Origin: Trichoplusia ni
Taxonomy: Eukaryota > Arthropoda > Insecta > Lepidoptera > Noctuidae
Reading direction: 5' to 3'
Assembly (NCBI RefSeq): GCF_003590095.1
Contig: NC_039483.1
Location: forward strand, 6,014,001-6,078,000
Length of the DNA: 64,000 nucleotides
The notes beneath the pieces were generated by a model. That model was not told the origin of the DNA and made no database searches. It worked only from the letters and a program-made list of their open reading frames with translations. Each line of letters opens with the position of its first letter. Within the stretch, counting starts at the first letter, position 1. This document shows positions 23,765 to 34,730 of the stretch, piece by piece. The translations under genes were made by a program, and so were the position numbers.

Positions 23765-25989
23765 TGACACCATTATCTCCGCTTCTAATTACATCTCAGT
23801 TGTGGGGTTAAAACTTTTTCTCAGGCTCTACAATGTCACATTCAAAAGCCTCATTACTAAGTCCGAAACTAATCTCTTTCGAAGCTCGTCAGTGCCGGAC
23901 TTAGGAAGACATACACAATGTGTATCGGATTAAAATGTCTCTTTGGTACTCGTAGAATGAGAGTGTAATACTTTATTTTTATTTTCAAGAAAATTCCTTA
24001 AAGTTTTTAAAGGCAGGAAAGTATATTAAGATTCCTTTTTTATTTAATTGATGATTGAGTTTTAGGATATGTCACTTGTTGGTTAAACTTTACTACATAA
24101 ATGAGAATATACATGGTAAAATCTAACAAATAATGTAAGTAGGTAATGTTTGTCACTTAAATTTTGAATGCCAGCCATTTGAATGATTTTTTGTTTGCAT
24201 TAAAACATTAAATTTTTTGAGCTTCATGTCATTTTAGAACCGCGATATTGAAGTCTAACAGATCTACAATTTAACAATTTGAAATGAAAAAAAAAAGATT
24301 TTAATTGAATATTTATTTTTATTATTGTTTGGCAAATTACGAAAATTAAATAACATTTTTATTTAATTTTGGTATTCTAGTTAAATAGGCCCTGTATAAA
24401 AATTACCTACATAAAACTAAACTATTTTTAAGACTTCCTCAGAAATAAATAGCTCACTTAATTCCTAGTTTGCGTAATGAGACCGTCATCTGTCTTCAGA
24501 ACTAGGTTAAATCGTGACATTTCCAGTATATTTCGCTAGCATTAGCAAAACAAACTAAAGCTTACCCCGACTATAAGATGTATAAATATGCTGTAAAAAC
24601 ATTTTTTTGTTTTCGGACACAATATTATTTTAGGAAAACATACGGTTGGGAATGACACGCCGAGAGGATGATATTTCATGATTCGAGGGTGGCAAATTAA
24701 GTCACATATAATCTCAGTCTTATTCTTCTTCTTTCTGTTTGGATGGTTGATGTACAATCTAGTTTCAGAGTTTGAAACGCCCTTCAATGATCACATGTGA
24801 ACTGGTTTTCTCACGATATTCTTTTTTAGCGGGGCATGATTACTTTGTGATAAAAAGACGAAGCGAAAATACAGTGGTGTCTGCTGGGACTAGAACTTAT
24901 GACTTTTGAATAGGTAGTCCAAAGCTATACCTCTAATAATGATAATGTGGCATCTTTTTATTTTTAATGCTTTACAAATACCAACTGTTCCCTTTTATGT
25001 TTCCCACTTTCTTATTGATATTTTAGTGATTATAATATGCGTGAAAGAGTAAAAAATATCCGTCAGTACATGATATAGTATTAGTACGATCCAACCAGAT
25101 TTTTCACTCGGATCAACGTTAATAAACATACAATATAAAGGCAGCTTTCAAAACTCAAAATTCATCTAACAGCTTCGAAAATGTTCAGCCATTTTTAAAT
25201 TCCCATTTAAAACGTTCCACTTCAGATTTTCCTTCCGTGAGTTTTTTGGATACCAATCAGGCTAAGTAACCGATTTATTTAGTTTTCATACCAGATAAAA
25301 ACACGTCCAATTTTCCACTGCTAAAGATTTATGGGTATGAAATATTTTTGGAGTGTCGGTATTTCGGATTTTTGTTTCTGGCGTACTGTACTGTTGGACT
25401 GTGTTTTGTTAGATGTTTAAGGTTTTGTACTTAAAGGGTAAAACAGAACAGTGTTTTTTCAGCTATTTATCTAGCATCGGCTGCATCGATTAATCCATTA
25501 TAGCAAGTCTGTTTAAATTTTAAATATACCATGCACTTTGTTACCTCTACCAAAAAAAAACAACTTTTTGTAAGATCACAAATGTTATGGGTGTTCATTA
25601 ACTTTTTGATCATTATCTTTTCATTTAGTCTTCATGTACAGAACCCTCAGAGATCTGTATCCGACACACAAATCACCTGTTTTATAACATGTTCAATCAC
25701 CCATAAGATTATGATTAATAGTAGGTACCACAACTTTTAATTTCACAAACGTGAGATCCCCGTCCTTCACTTACTCGCTCGATGATTGCGTATTAATCCG
25801 TCACACCCGGTTGTACGGGCCCATCAATCAATACCCGGCTATGGCAAATACATTACCCCGTTGATTATACGTAAACCGGTACTAGGTTGGCACCTTGTCA
25901 AAATATACATATATTCACGTTTGTTATTGAGTCATGTCATTTTTTTGGGGTATTGTCACCGATAAGAATATATCTTTGTTTGTTTTTGG
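23765..25989. other. AT-rich non-coding stretch
   Basis: No gene supported. Around 24880-24900 GGGACTAGAACTTATGAC on the plus strand resembles a mutated reverse box B of a tRNA-derived SINE, but no box A or body accompanies it. Nothing else was recognised. Confidence 0.45.
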
Positions 25990-26150
25990 TATAAGGAACC
26001 AAAGGTTGAAAATGCTAAAGCTCCGTCTGTCCATCTATTCGTTTGTTTGTCACCAATCTGTGTCATGAACCAATCAATTGAACATCATTTTTTTTCAGAT
26101 TTTGTGTATTCGGTGCCAGCATAACAACAAATAAATGAAATCGCACCTTT
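25990..26150 (-). repeat. decayed AGGGTTCCGTA-family copy
   Basis: ATAAGGAACCAAAGGTTGAA, GCTCCGTCTGTCCATCTATT, GTCACCAATCTGTGTCATGA and GCCAGCATAACAACAAATAA follow the family's internal order (CCGTCTGTC..., GTCACCAG..., GCCGCTATAACAACAAATAC). Ends are eroded. Confidence 0.5.
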
Positions 26151-26467
26151 CCCTGAATTATAGAACCTTAAACATTAACATTTTATATCGACAGTGGACT
26201 CTAAACTTCGAACATGGACATAAAAGTCTAACCGTACAAAAACTTCAAAGGCAATAAACGTACGAACACCTCGGGTTAAAACAAAACTGAATTCAATTTG
26301 CTACCGTATTCGAAAGCTGCAGATTCCTGCCGCCATTGCCGTCACATATTTCAATCGTATCAGTCATTATTTAAAAAAGATTACCTCTCATGCCTAGAAC
26401 GCATGGTTCTACCATTTACACGAAAAACACATCAAAACTTTCAATAAACGGGTAGGTAGCGAATTGT

Positions 26468-26706
26468 AAAAAATGGACAAGTGGGAGTCGAACTTGTGAC
26501 ACTGAGGGTTCCATGCAAATAAGCTTAAACCCATCATATGTGTGACGGTACCACCGGTACCGGTTTCAAAAAGCGTCAACAGAGAGAATCATCTGTCAAA
26601 AATATAACTGCCTGCTATGAATTAGCCTGGTGATAGACAGCCTGACTCATCGACAACGGATTATGAGTGCCGTTTTAACTATTGCAGTACAGAACCCTAT
26701 AAAGAA
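26468..26706 (+). repeat. internally deleted AGGGTTCCGTA-family copy with both ends
   Basis: Begins GGACAAGTGGGAGTCGAACT and CTGAGGGTTCC, a mutated form of the CCGGCCAAGTGCGAGTC... end. It continues with GAGAATCATCTGTCAAAAAT, AACTGCCTGCTATGAATTAG and CCTGGTGATAGACAGCCTGA, and ends CAGTACAGAACCCTATAAAG. It carries both termini of the family in 240 bp, so most of the middle is deleted. The GTCGAACT word looks like a tRNA box B but is explained by this repeat end. Confidence 0.55.
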
Positions 26707-27084
26707 CTATTTTTTTCCTTTTTCTGCCGGACTGGCTGCTTGCACAGGAATTTTCATTTGAATCCGTGCCGATTGGATTTGTGTTACAGCCATTTTGTAC
26801 CGGCCTCAGCGGGTTTTCTGCTTAAAAAAGGACGTCGCGTTTGAAGGGTTAATTTGGTTTTACGCTCGAAAAGTGGTTCTCATGATCCGAATAAAATGAT
26901 TATGTAAATTGTAATTTTGTGGATTAATTTATTATTTGAGTTAACATTTATTTTACGTCAGTATTCGGTACGGCTGGGTGTACAATTACAGTGTATAATT
27001 TTTTGAAAGCAACCTTATGTCAATAAAATATAAGCTTTATTGTGTTTCAATTGTCACTATTGAGTTTTAATTTCGTCATCGACT

Positions 27085-27200
27085 CAGCCTCTCGCGGTCC
27101 ACTGCTGGACATAGTGCTGTCCCTCCCAAGTGGCGCCACAAGACTTACTCCTTTTTTAGGTCACAGGTCCATCGGGCTGGGGCGTACTACACTGCGTTTG
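27085..27200 (+). repeat. dispersed lepidopteran repeat (GTCCACTGCTGGACATA type)
   Basis: GCGGTCCACTGCTGGACATA, CTCCCAAGTGGCGCCACAAG, TAGGTCACAGGTCCATCGGG and CTGGGGCGTACTACACTGCG are in the order of an abundant lepidopteran dispersed repeat that I recognise from memory. I think it derives from the 3' region of a non-LTR retrotransposon, but nothing here proves that. No ORF survives. Confidence 0.6.
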
Positions 27201-27939
27201 AAGATTCTTGATTGCTGATCGAGGATTTATTTTACTGATAAACATTTTATTTAATTATGGGCCTCTAGCGAAGCCTTTGTAAAACGCCAGGTACACCTGC
27301 AAAACTTAAAAATAATCGTAGTTGCTGGGTCTCGGGGTATTTTTATTTAGCAAGAGTCCCACAAAGCCCCGTGCAATCGGCTTGGGTTGAAGTCATTAGC
27401 ATAACTCTCCGGAACAAACTTCAAATTTTGAGGCAAAGTTATGACCAGCCAAAGCAATACATTGCTCAGCTGATAACGGCTTAACAGAAGAATTTATTTT
27501 CTTATCTGAATAAAAGTTTTATAGCTTCGAAGCAATTCTATCTTCAAAGAAATACTTTTATAGAAAAGAGGATTTGCTTACTGAACGGCAAATCTAATCC
27601 TTTAACGTAGGATCGTAGAGAAACTAGTTATTTCTCTGCTCTAGATATAAATTATGCAAAATTTTCGTATATTTTGTATATTTAATGAGACTTGGAAAAT
27701 ATGAGTTTTTAATAAATTTACGATCGGGTTTTAAGAAAATTGAGGTTTGCAATTTATTAGTGAAAGCTGGATTTAAAAAACTTATTATAGACAAAAATCT
27801 AGTCAAGTGCAAGTCGGATCTGCGAAACTGAGGACACTGTATCTACTAATTAACTAAAGCCTAAAGGCTAATAAAGCTCTTAAGAAGATGGTTATCTATC
27901 AAATTTAGTGCCGATCCAATAGCAACGGCAAAACTTCGA

Positions 27940-28445
27940 TTTCTATTTCTATTGTTTGTTGTTACAGCGGCAACAGGTACATATTACCATCATTCATCAT
28001 TGGCCTAGCCTTTTCCCAACTATGTTGGGGTCGGCTACCAGTCCAACCAGTTTCAGCTAAGTACCAGTGTTTTACGAGGAGCGACTGCCTATCTGACCTC
28101 CTTAACCGTTACCTGGGCAACACGATACCCCTTGGTTAGACTGGCTGTCAGACTTTTTCAAGCTTCTGACTACCTGTAACGACTGTCAAAGCTGTAGGAA
28201 TAACAGCCGGGACCCACAATTTAACGTGCCTTCCAAAACACGGAGGAACTCGTTATGACAAAGATGGTCACCCATCTACGGACCAACCGCGTCAAGCATA
28301 GCTTAACCTGTGATCGAATCACTTATGCGGTTACAGCCTAGTCACGAGCTCCTCAAGGTACATATTACCATCTATTAAAATCCAATAGTTTACTTATCAC
28401 GGTTCTCGAGATACAGCTTGGCGACAGACGGAAGGCCAGCCCGGA
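27940..28445 (+). repeat. AGGGTTCCGTA-family copy split by a SINE
   Basis: The left half (27940-27991) reads TTTCTATTGTTTGTTGTTAC and AGCGGCAACAGG. The right half (28373-28445) reads TTACTTATCACGGTTCTCGA, GATACAGCTTGGCGACAGAC. Joined across the inserted SINE and its target duplication, they give the family's normal order (TTGTTGTTATAGCGGCAACAG..., then TCACGGTTCATGAGATACAG). The SINE is therefore younger than this copy. The end with GGAACCCTAAAAA is not visible. Confidence 0.7.
27975..28372 (-). mobile_element. full-length 5S-type SINE, minus strand, 17-bp target duplication
   Basis: The element spans 27992-28355, 364 bp, on the minus strand. It is bounded by perfect duplications AGGTACATATTACCATC at 27975-27991 and 28356-28372. 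On the minus strand the head reads GAGGAGCTCGTGACTAGGC, then GGTTAAGCTATGCTTGACGC, GGTTGGTCCGTAGATGGGTG and ACC. These match the 5S rRNA box A / box C arrangement. The 3' part carries GCCGACCCCAACATAGTTGG and AAAAGGCTAGGCC. The tail is (ATG/AATG)n. The head, body and 3' tail are all present, so it is one of the two complete copies here (the other is 50011-50353). It was probably mobilised by a LINE in trans, since it has no ORF. Confidence 0.93.
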
Positions 28446-29474
28446 GGACATCAAATTTAAAAAAATACGTATTTATTCATACGAATATTCATTCTAACTC
28501 CAACACATATTTTTGTGCTTGAACATAATAAATTTTTCGTACCTACATATCCAAAAAGTATTTAATTCCATCAAATAAATTGCGTGGGCTTACACGATCT
28601 TTACGAAAACCGTGTTACCGTAGGCGTGAACCTGATGTAATATAAACACGTATTTATAAGAAGTGTCACAACCAATTTACTTCCAATAATTATATAGAAA
28701 CATTCGATAATGACTTTTAACTCCGAAGAAGCTAAACGTATGAGGAATTTAAATTAAATACAAACATTAACTGTTGATCCAATACGATGGTTATTTGAAC
28801 AAAATTATTGGTTTTCCTTGCGTAGATGTTGCTATGAAGGCTCAATATAACGCTGGTATTATGTATTTAAGACTTATATAATAAACACGATGAAATAAGT
28901 GACTATCGATTTTTGCAATTTATTGTGGATATTTTTGTCAAGTTTAACTAATATTCATGTGGTTTCCTGTCTATCAATTATTGTACTTTCAATTGTTTTT
29001 TTTTGTACTCTTTTGTGATAGCTTAGATATTGAACGGTAACTATAATACATGCTTTTTTAAATTTTCAGTTTTTGTTTGCCTTCGGCCTAAAATACAATA
29101 TAGGCAGACAATCTAATTTACAAAACCGATGTATGTGAAGCCAACAACATTTTAGCTAAAAACGCAAAAATATGATGAAATTTTAAAAACAAACGTGCTC
29201 AATCGGGTGACAGATTGTATAACCCGCTTACTAGATATTTTTAAATGACCCTTAGTTCAGCTGAAACGGGACAGATGTCTGGATTCAGGAATAATTTGAA
29301 ACTTGCTGAATAAATTTTTGTCGAGTCTGAAGTATTTGACTTTTGTGCAAAATGGCTTTAATACTTAGGATATGAAATGCGTATTTTTTATGTGAAGAAA
29401 TTAAGCACAAAGATAGTTTATAACAACTTGAAGCGACTTCCATTTCTCACGTTTTTATATATTCACTTTCTTTT
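28446..29474. other. AT-rich non-coding stretch
   Basis: Nothing recognised beyond simple AT-rich sequence. No coding exon. Confidence 0.5.
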
Positions 29475-29630
29475 ATGTTTGTTTGTCGTTCCGGTTGGAT
29501 TTTTGTTACTAAATTTTGAGGCACTGCCCAATAGCAGGCTGAAATTTTCAGGATAGTTTCAAACTCGCAAAGCTGGACCGATTTTGATAAAATTTGTATG
29601 GAGGACATTTGAAAATGTGGGGATTTTTTA
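29475..29630 (+). repeat. dispersed repeat with GTTGGATTTTTG...GCTGGACCGATTTTGA
   Basis: Words GTCGTTCCGGTTGGATTTTT, AGGATAGTTTCAAACTCGC, AAAGCTGGACCGATTTTGAT and ACATTTGAAAATGTGGGGAT match in order the sequence at 62611-62800. The two are copies of one dispersed family. No terminal structure or duplication was identified. Confidence 0.6.
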
Positions 29631-32139
29631 AATGTATTAATTTTTTAACCAAGCTTTTCAGTTTTATGTCTCAGGGATTTCAAAGTGCTTAATAATCTCA
29701 AATTGGATGGTGTTGTGTCATAACGCTCCTATGGCCACTTTCCAGCTCCAGCATCAGATTAGATATCGTCATAATATTTCACTGTCACAATATTAGCTCA
29801 CTCGGAAACAAGGAAGTAGGTCAAATACAACTTGCAAAATTTGAGCCAAAAATAACAAACATGTAATATTGAACTAAACATAGGTAAGCTTGTCTTGGAA
29901 ACAGCTGGTTAGAATTGATAGTTAGTAGTTGAGATTCAATACCTCATTTGCACACCACAATTTATAAAAGTGATCAAAATTCAAGGGGTATATGCGGACT
30001 TTGTCTGTTAATTATTGTAATAATAACTTCATGTGTTGATACCGGTGGGTGTCTGAGAATTAGAAGTACTGCTGTAGCCTACACGGAGTAGCATTTTCCT
30101 CTCGTCTTGAGACCTTCATGCGTTGTTGCCGCTCCTTCAACACATTTTCTTTTGTATCTTCATTGTACAGGACAACTCCTAAAGACCAGGGTCAATAATG
30201 ATAACCAACGAAAACCATTCAGCACTTAAGCTTGGTGTGTCCCAATAGCCCCACAAACAAAAATTGACTGTCTTACAACTAGCAACGACCAAAATCTGAA
30301 TTATAAAAATACATATAACTACTTCCCTTCACTGCAAGCGGGCGACGAAAAAGAAAAGGAAAGCTGTTGCAGAAGAGATACGTCAGCCAGTGAGTTACGC
30401 CCATTTTCTAAGGACCAGGGCTAACGTTTTGTGATAAAATCGATCTCAAGATTTAATTTGAAGTTATTTTTATATTCAAGAAAACAAGACAAACGGAAAA
30501 AATGTATTTTTGGAATTGTTCGTAACCTGTAAAATATGCTTGCAAGTTTCCAGCAATCGTCAATTAACAAAAGCTTGCTGTATTACGTAGGTTTGACCTC
30601 TTACCTATATTAAAACTGCTAAGCAATCTATCTATTCGGAGAGCAGACATAGCTCTCGAAATAGAATAATTATTTGCTTTTAACGAGCTGTAAATATCCA
30701 ACACAGTGTTCGTTGCTGGACTTTTACGGGCTATTAAAAATATACAGCTTTTAAAACGGCTTGAGTTGTATAGCCACGAATAGTCAATTAAATTATCGAC
30801 CTTAAAGACTGGGATATAGAATATAAATTGATTTAATGAGCATAATAATTTTTCTATATGGGAAGAGACGTTTGCTTGTTATTGTGGTCAGGCGTTAGTT
30901 TGCCTTATACTCTAAAAAACTATAATAGCTCAAGTTCTAAAATACATATTTTTTTGGATAAACCTATCTTGTAGCTTAGTTTTTTTATTTTTACCTTTAA
31001 GTAGGGCTTGGCAGTATTTAGCTTAACAAAGTTTTTACTTATAAATAACTTCGTCACCAAATACTATACTATACCTTACATGTAACATTAAAGAACTGCA
31101 TCCAGCCCCAATTTATCGATACGACAGATATCTTAAAATCCTTCAAGTATTTCTGATCAAAATCTTTCGACGTTCGAAGTCCCAGCGTTTAGTATGTCAA
31201 CATGCCGTGGATTTAAAGGAAAGCTACAGAATCCAGTCAATAATTGCTCTCGGAATCACGATCGGGATCTTGGTCCTAACTTTCAAAGCTATTGGAGATC
31301 CTAGGGTTCTTTTACGAAATCCGAGCATTTTCCGATAATTGGGCTTTAGTAACATATACCCCTAGTTTCAGAACACCAGTTAGTGGTTTGAGAGTTTCGG
31401 CTCCAATTGAACTCAATGTTTATACGTAGGCTGATTTGACGGTAGTAGAAAGTTTGATATTGAAAAATCTAGCTTACTGCTTTGGAATTAAGTTCTATTT
31501 TTTCTTTTGGGATTCAATCCCATATTTGCAAATCAAAGGAGGAAGATTATGAAAAAGACTTTTAAATATAAAACCTGTTTGATACAGGTAGCAAATAGTA
31601 TTTTTATAGAGACGAGCGCGCTCCATAGATTACTTATTTGAAAAGATGAATGAATCAGTTTTTTGAAGCACAACATTAATTAGAAAATTCTTTAAATAAT
31701 CTCTTTATGCATCACGGAGATTGAGATAATTTATTAAGCATTTTTTTTATAGAAGCCTCATATACCTATACGTCATTTATTTTACTTGAGATGGAAACTA
31801 TACTAAATCTAAATCTGTTACAACCACAATAAAAACTTTGGTACTCCCACTCATGTTTCGTTAAAACCAAGCCAAACCAAAGATGTACCATAAAATATTC
31901 ATCAAAACTTACCCCACTTAAAGATTCTCAGAGGTCCAACACACTTTGTATGTAAACCTCTTCAAACAAAGCTCTTAGGAAACCCTATAGATATTTCATA
32001 AGGTACGTAATAACCTGACACATTAACCTGTCTTCTCAGACCTTCTCAAACTTACTATGAACGAAGGGCGTGTTTAGACCATACTCACGCGATATTGAAA
32101 CGCCAAGCATCATATTAACAGATTTCAAATTGTATTTGT
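29631..32139. other. AT-rich non-coding stretch
   Basis: No gene, RNA gene or named repeat could be supported in this 2.5-kb region. Short chance ORFs only. Confidence 0.5.
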
Positions 32140-32435
32140 CTAAGTCCACCCGCAAACGCTACGTGTCCGCTTTGCGACCGCTACGCAATATTTAATATCA
32201 AAATGTGTAATGGGATTTGAGATCTACAGGTGTGTTCATAAGACTCAAATTGTAAATCAACCTTTTCAGTGCGTGTTGTAAGCGTAGCAGATGCGTAGTG
32301 GGTGCGAGGACTACGCGGATCGGTTACGTGTGTAAAACATAGCCTGAGTTGTAAGGGTGCGTAGCAGGCGCGTATCCTGAGCGTAGCAGTTGCGTAGCAT
32401 TCGCACGGAATAAGCGTATCACGCGTACCGTCTGA
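32140..32435. repeat. CGTAG-rich imperfect tandem repeat region
   Basis: CGTAGCAG, GCGTAGTGGGTGCGAGG, GCGTAGCAGGCGCGTATCC, GCGTAGCAGTTGCGTAGC and related words follow each other as a degenerate ~10-12 bp tandem pattern in GC-richer DNA. It starts with CGCTACGTGTCCGC in opposite polarity, so the outer parts are weakly inverted. The 132-residue minus-strand frame over it has a repetitive composition and no recognisable domain, so I read it as a by-product of the repeat. Confidence 0.5.
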
Positions 32436-33276
32436 ACGCGGCCTAAAAGCCTGAAACTTTGATGAAACATTCACGCTATGACACTTTAGCATTCTCTTAA
32501 GTTTCGGTATTGTTCGTGGTGTCGATATTGCGGTGTGTAGCGTGGCAGGTGACGGGTGAATGCTTGGAATGTATGGCATTTGAGTATGTTTTGTTGTGCG
32601 TTGATTAGTATTGAGGCGCTCCTGTGTTTATTTGGAGATGAGAATTTCAGATTATTTGAGAAAATTACAATTTTCCCTCAATTTTTACTAATTAAAATTT
32701 TGATTTTGGACATCTCCTGGAACATTGATTTAAATTCATACATTTTCAGCAATAATTCCTTTAGTAAAATTTATTTATTGAATAGAATAGAACAGTAAAA
32801 ACCAATTGCACTTTAGTATTGCTTAATGTAAAAAAATGGGTTTTCCTTAAAAAAAAGAGTTATTTTTTTATCATGAATCTGAAAGGAGATTGATTGATTG
32901 ACTGATCTGAAGGAGAGGTATTGATTTAATATCCCTTGTTATTATTTACAAATAGATTATTTATCTATGTATTAACATTCAGATATCAATTCTCTTTTCT
33001 TATACCATCAAAAATTATATGCACATATATTAAAAGCATTAACAATTTTTCAACATAACACACCATTCCTTTTTATTCCAACATAAAAAATACAATTTTC
33101 GATATCAATTTGACATTGTCACAGACAAATAAATGAAATGAATTGTTCCGGTTTTCATTGTCGATAAAACATTTTATTAGGGAGGCGTTCCTGCCAATGT
33201 TATGCCAACGAACACAATATTTATTTGACAATCCACTTAAATGGGTTCCGTTTGAATTTTGCTCATTTTTTTTTCG

Positions 33277-33447
33277 AAGGCGATATATAATTATTTTTTA
33301 TTCAAGAACTTTGTCGCTTAGCGACAACACCATTCTATTTCTTACATAGAGCTTTAAACTAAGCCACAAAATTAAAAAACAACTAACTACACCTAACCGC
33401 CTTGTCCAATATCTCATATAGAGTTTTTGAAAGGCGATATATAATTA
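33277..33447 (+). repeat. segment bounded by 17-bp direct repeats
   Basis: AAGGCGATATATAATTA occurs at 33277-33293 and 33431-33447 and encloses 137 bp. The insert includes the palindrome TTGTCGCTTAGCGACAA (33311-33327) and, near its right end, ACCGCCTTGTCCAATATC. The direct repeats could be a target-site duplication around a small retroposon or the result of a local duplication. The CGCTTAGCGACAA word is familiar from lepidopteran repeats, but the identity is not certain. Confidence 0.45.
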
Positions 33448-33894
33448 CGTATACTTTATTTTTCTAAACATCTTCCGATCAAAACTATTTCTGAGTGAAC
33501 TGAACTGGTTTTAAAAACGTTAAATTTACAAGCATAAACACACCAAATATTTATCTTATATGCGTAGAATGTCATGTCCATATATTTAACTGAAAAAAAT
33601 CCGCCCACATTCCAAGACTTAGACCAAACGATTACTAAACGCAAAGTTTGTTGATATTATCCATTCATACATAATATGTATCTTAAAACATCGACCTGGA
33701 GTTCTAGACACAGTTTAGGTTTATGGTTAAAGTGTTTTAAGTCAGTTTAAATTAAGATTCAGAACCACTCTTTAAAGTAATGATGATGTTAAAGTGGAAT
33801 TAACTATTTTATTTAACAAGCAATTTATAACAGAAAAATCCTGAATATCTTTTGAAAATTCATAAGACTTGTTAAGGTGAGAATAGAAAATATT

Positions 33895-33995
33895 TCTAAG
33901 GTACGGCCAATCCGTCTGTCAGTGTGTTACCAGGCTATATTTTGAGAGCAGTAATGGCTAGACGTAAATAACATAATTTAAAAAGACCTTACGAA
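33895..33995 (-). repeat. decayed AGGGTTCCGTA-family fragment
   Basis: GGTACGGCCAATCCGTCTGT, GTGTGTTACCAGGCTATATT and AATGGCTAGACGTAAATAAC are a mutated copy of the family's minus-orientation core. Confidence 0.5.
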
Positions 33996-34354
33996 AGGAG
34001 TAAGTCTTCAATTCAACTGTGTTTCTAACACGCTTTTTTTGTTTGTTACCTCAAAACTTCGAACATAATGCACCGATTTATTTTATTTGGTCCCATGAAG
34101 TTATTTTTTTTCAAAATAATATTGTTTAAAAAAACTCGCGCACTAAAAGAATCTCTTCTTGCATCGTTGTAGTCATATTTTTCGTGTAAACACAGTAATG
34201 TCAAAAAGACGATAAACAGCATCCAATTTGGGACATAATGTACTCAAAACGCGATACCGCCTCATCAGTCACTCGGGACATTTCCCCAATAGTTTTGACA
34301 ATGACATACATCGTACGGAAACCTCGTGTCCTGTCTATCAGAACATCGGACATG

Positions 34355-34410
34355 CTCGTGCCAGCTACTCGCGCCAGTAGCTCGCGTCAGTAACTCGCCA
34401 GTGCTAGTAG
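34355..34410 (+). repeat. 13-bp minisatellite, about 3.5 units
   Basis: Units CTCGTGCCAGCTA (34355-34367), CTCGCGCCAGTAG (34368-34380), CTCGCGTCAGTAA (34381-34393) and a partial CTCGCCAGTG... follow in register. The surrounding 34260-34500 region is GC-richer than average and includes GACGTGGCGCCGCCCCTGG. No ORF or repeat family was recognised. Confidence 0.6.
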
Positions 34411-34564
34411 CCAGTGATCTATGAGGGTAACGTGTATTTGACGTGGCGCCGCCCCTGGATGGAGTAGAACTTGCGCTGTTTAATTGCGAACGCCCCGTTT
34501 AGGACAAGAGTCATGCCTTAATTTTGTTTCGTTATCTATCAATGTATGTTTTTTGGTATGCCCA

Positions 34565-34730
34565 CAACGTATAGCAGAGAGATCGCCACGCAAGTGGTAG
34601 AGGTCACCACGCGAAGCTCATAATGTGCGACGTCCCAGGTTTAATCCAGTGTCTTTGTGCGTTGGACTTGATAGTTTGTAAAATTTCCCACGACACAAGA
34701 ATTAAATTTCCCATTACGGGGGAAAAAAAT
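34565..34730 (+). mobile_element. tRNA-derived SINE, mutated box B
   Basis: A box-A-like TAGCAGAGAGA (34572-34582), GGTAGAGGTCACCACGCGAA and a mutated box B GGTTTAATCCA (34638-34648) precede a body GTGTCTTTGTGCGTTGGACT, TTCCCACGACACAAGAATTA, ATTTCCCATTACGGGGG. I recognise this order as a dispersed lepidopteran SINE, recalled and not looked up. It differs from the SINE families at 2.2 and 14.4 kb. No clear target duplication. Confidence 0.65.

Noticed and set aside
26476..26515. tRNA box B (AGTCGAACTT) as a SINE
   Set aside because: The sequence is a mutated AGTCTGACTCGC... end of the AGGGTTCCGTA family, followed by other parts of that family.
32181..32579. 132-codon minus-strand frame
   Set aside because: It lies over the CGTAG-rich repeat and its composition is repetitive. 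No family feature.
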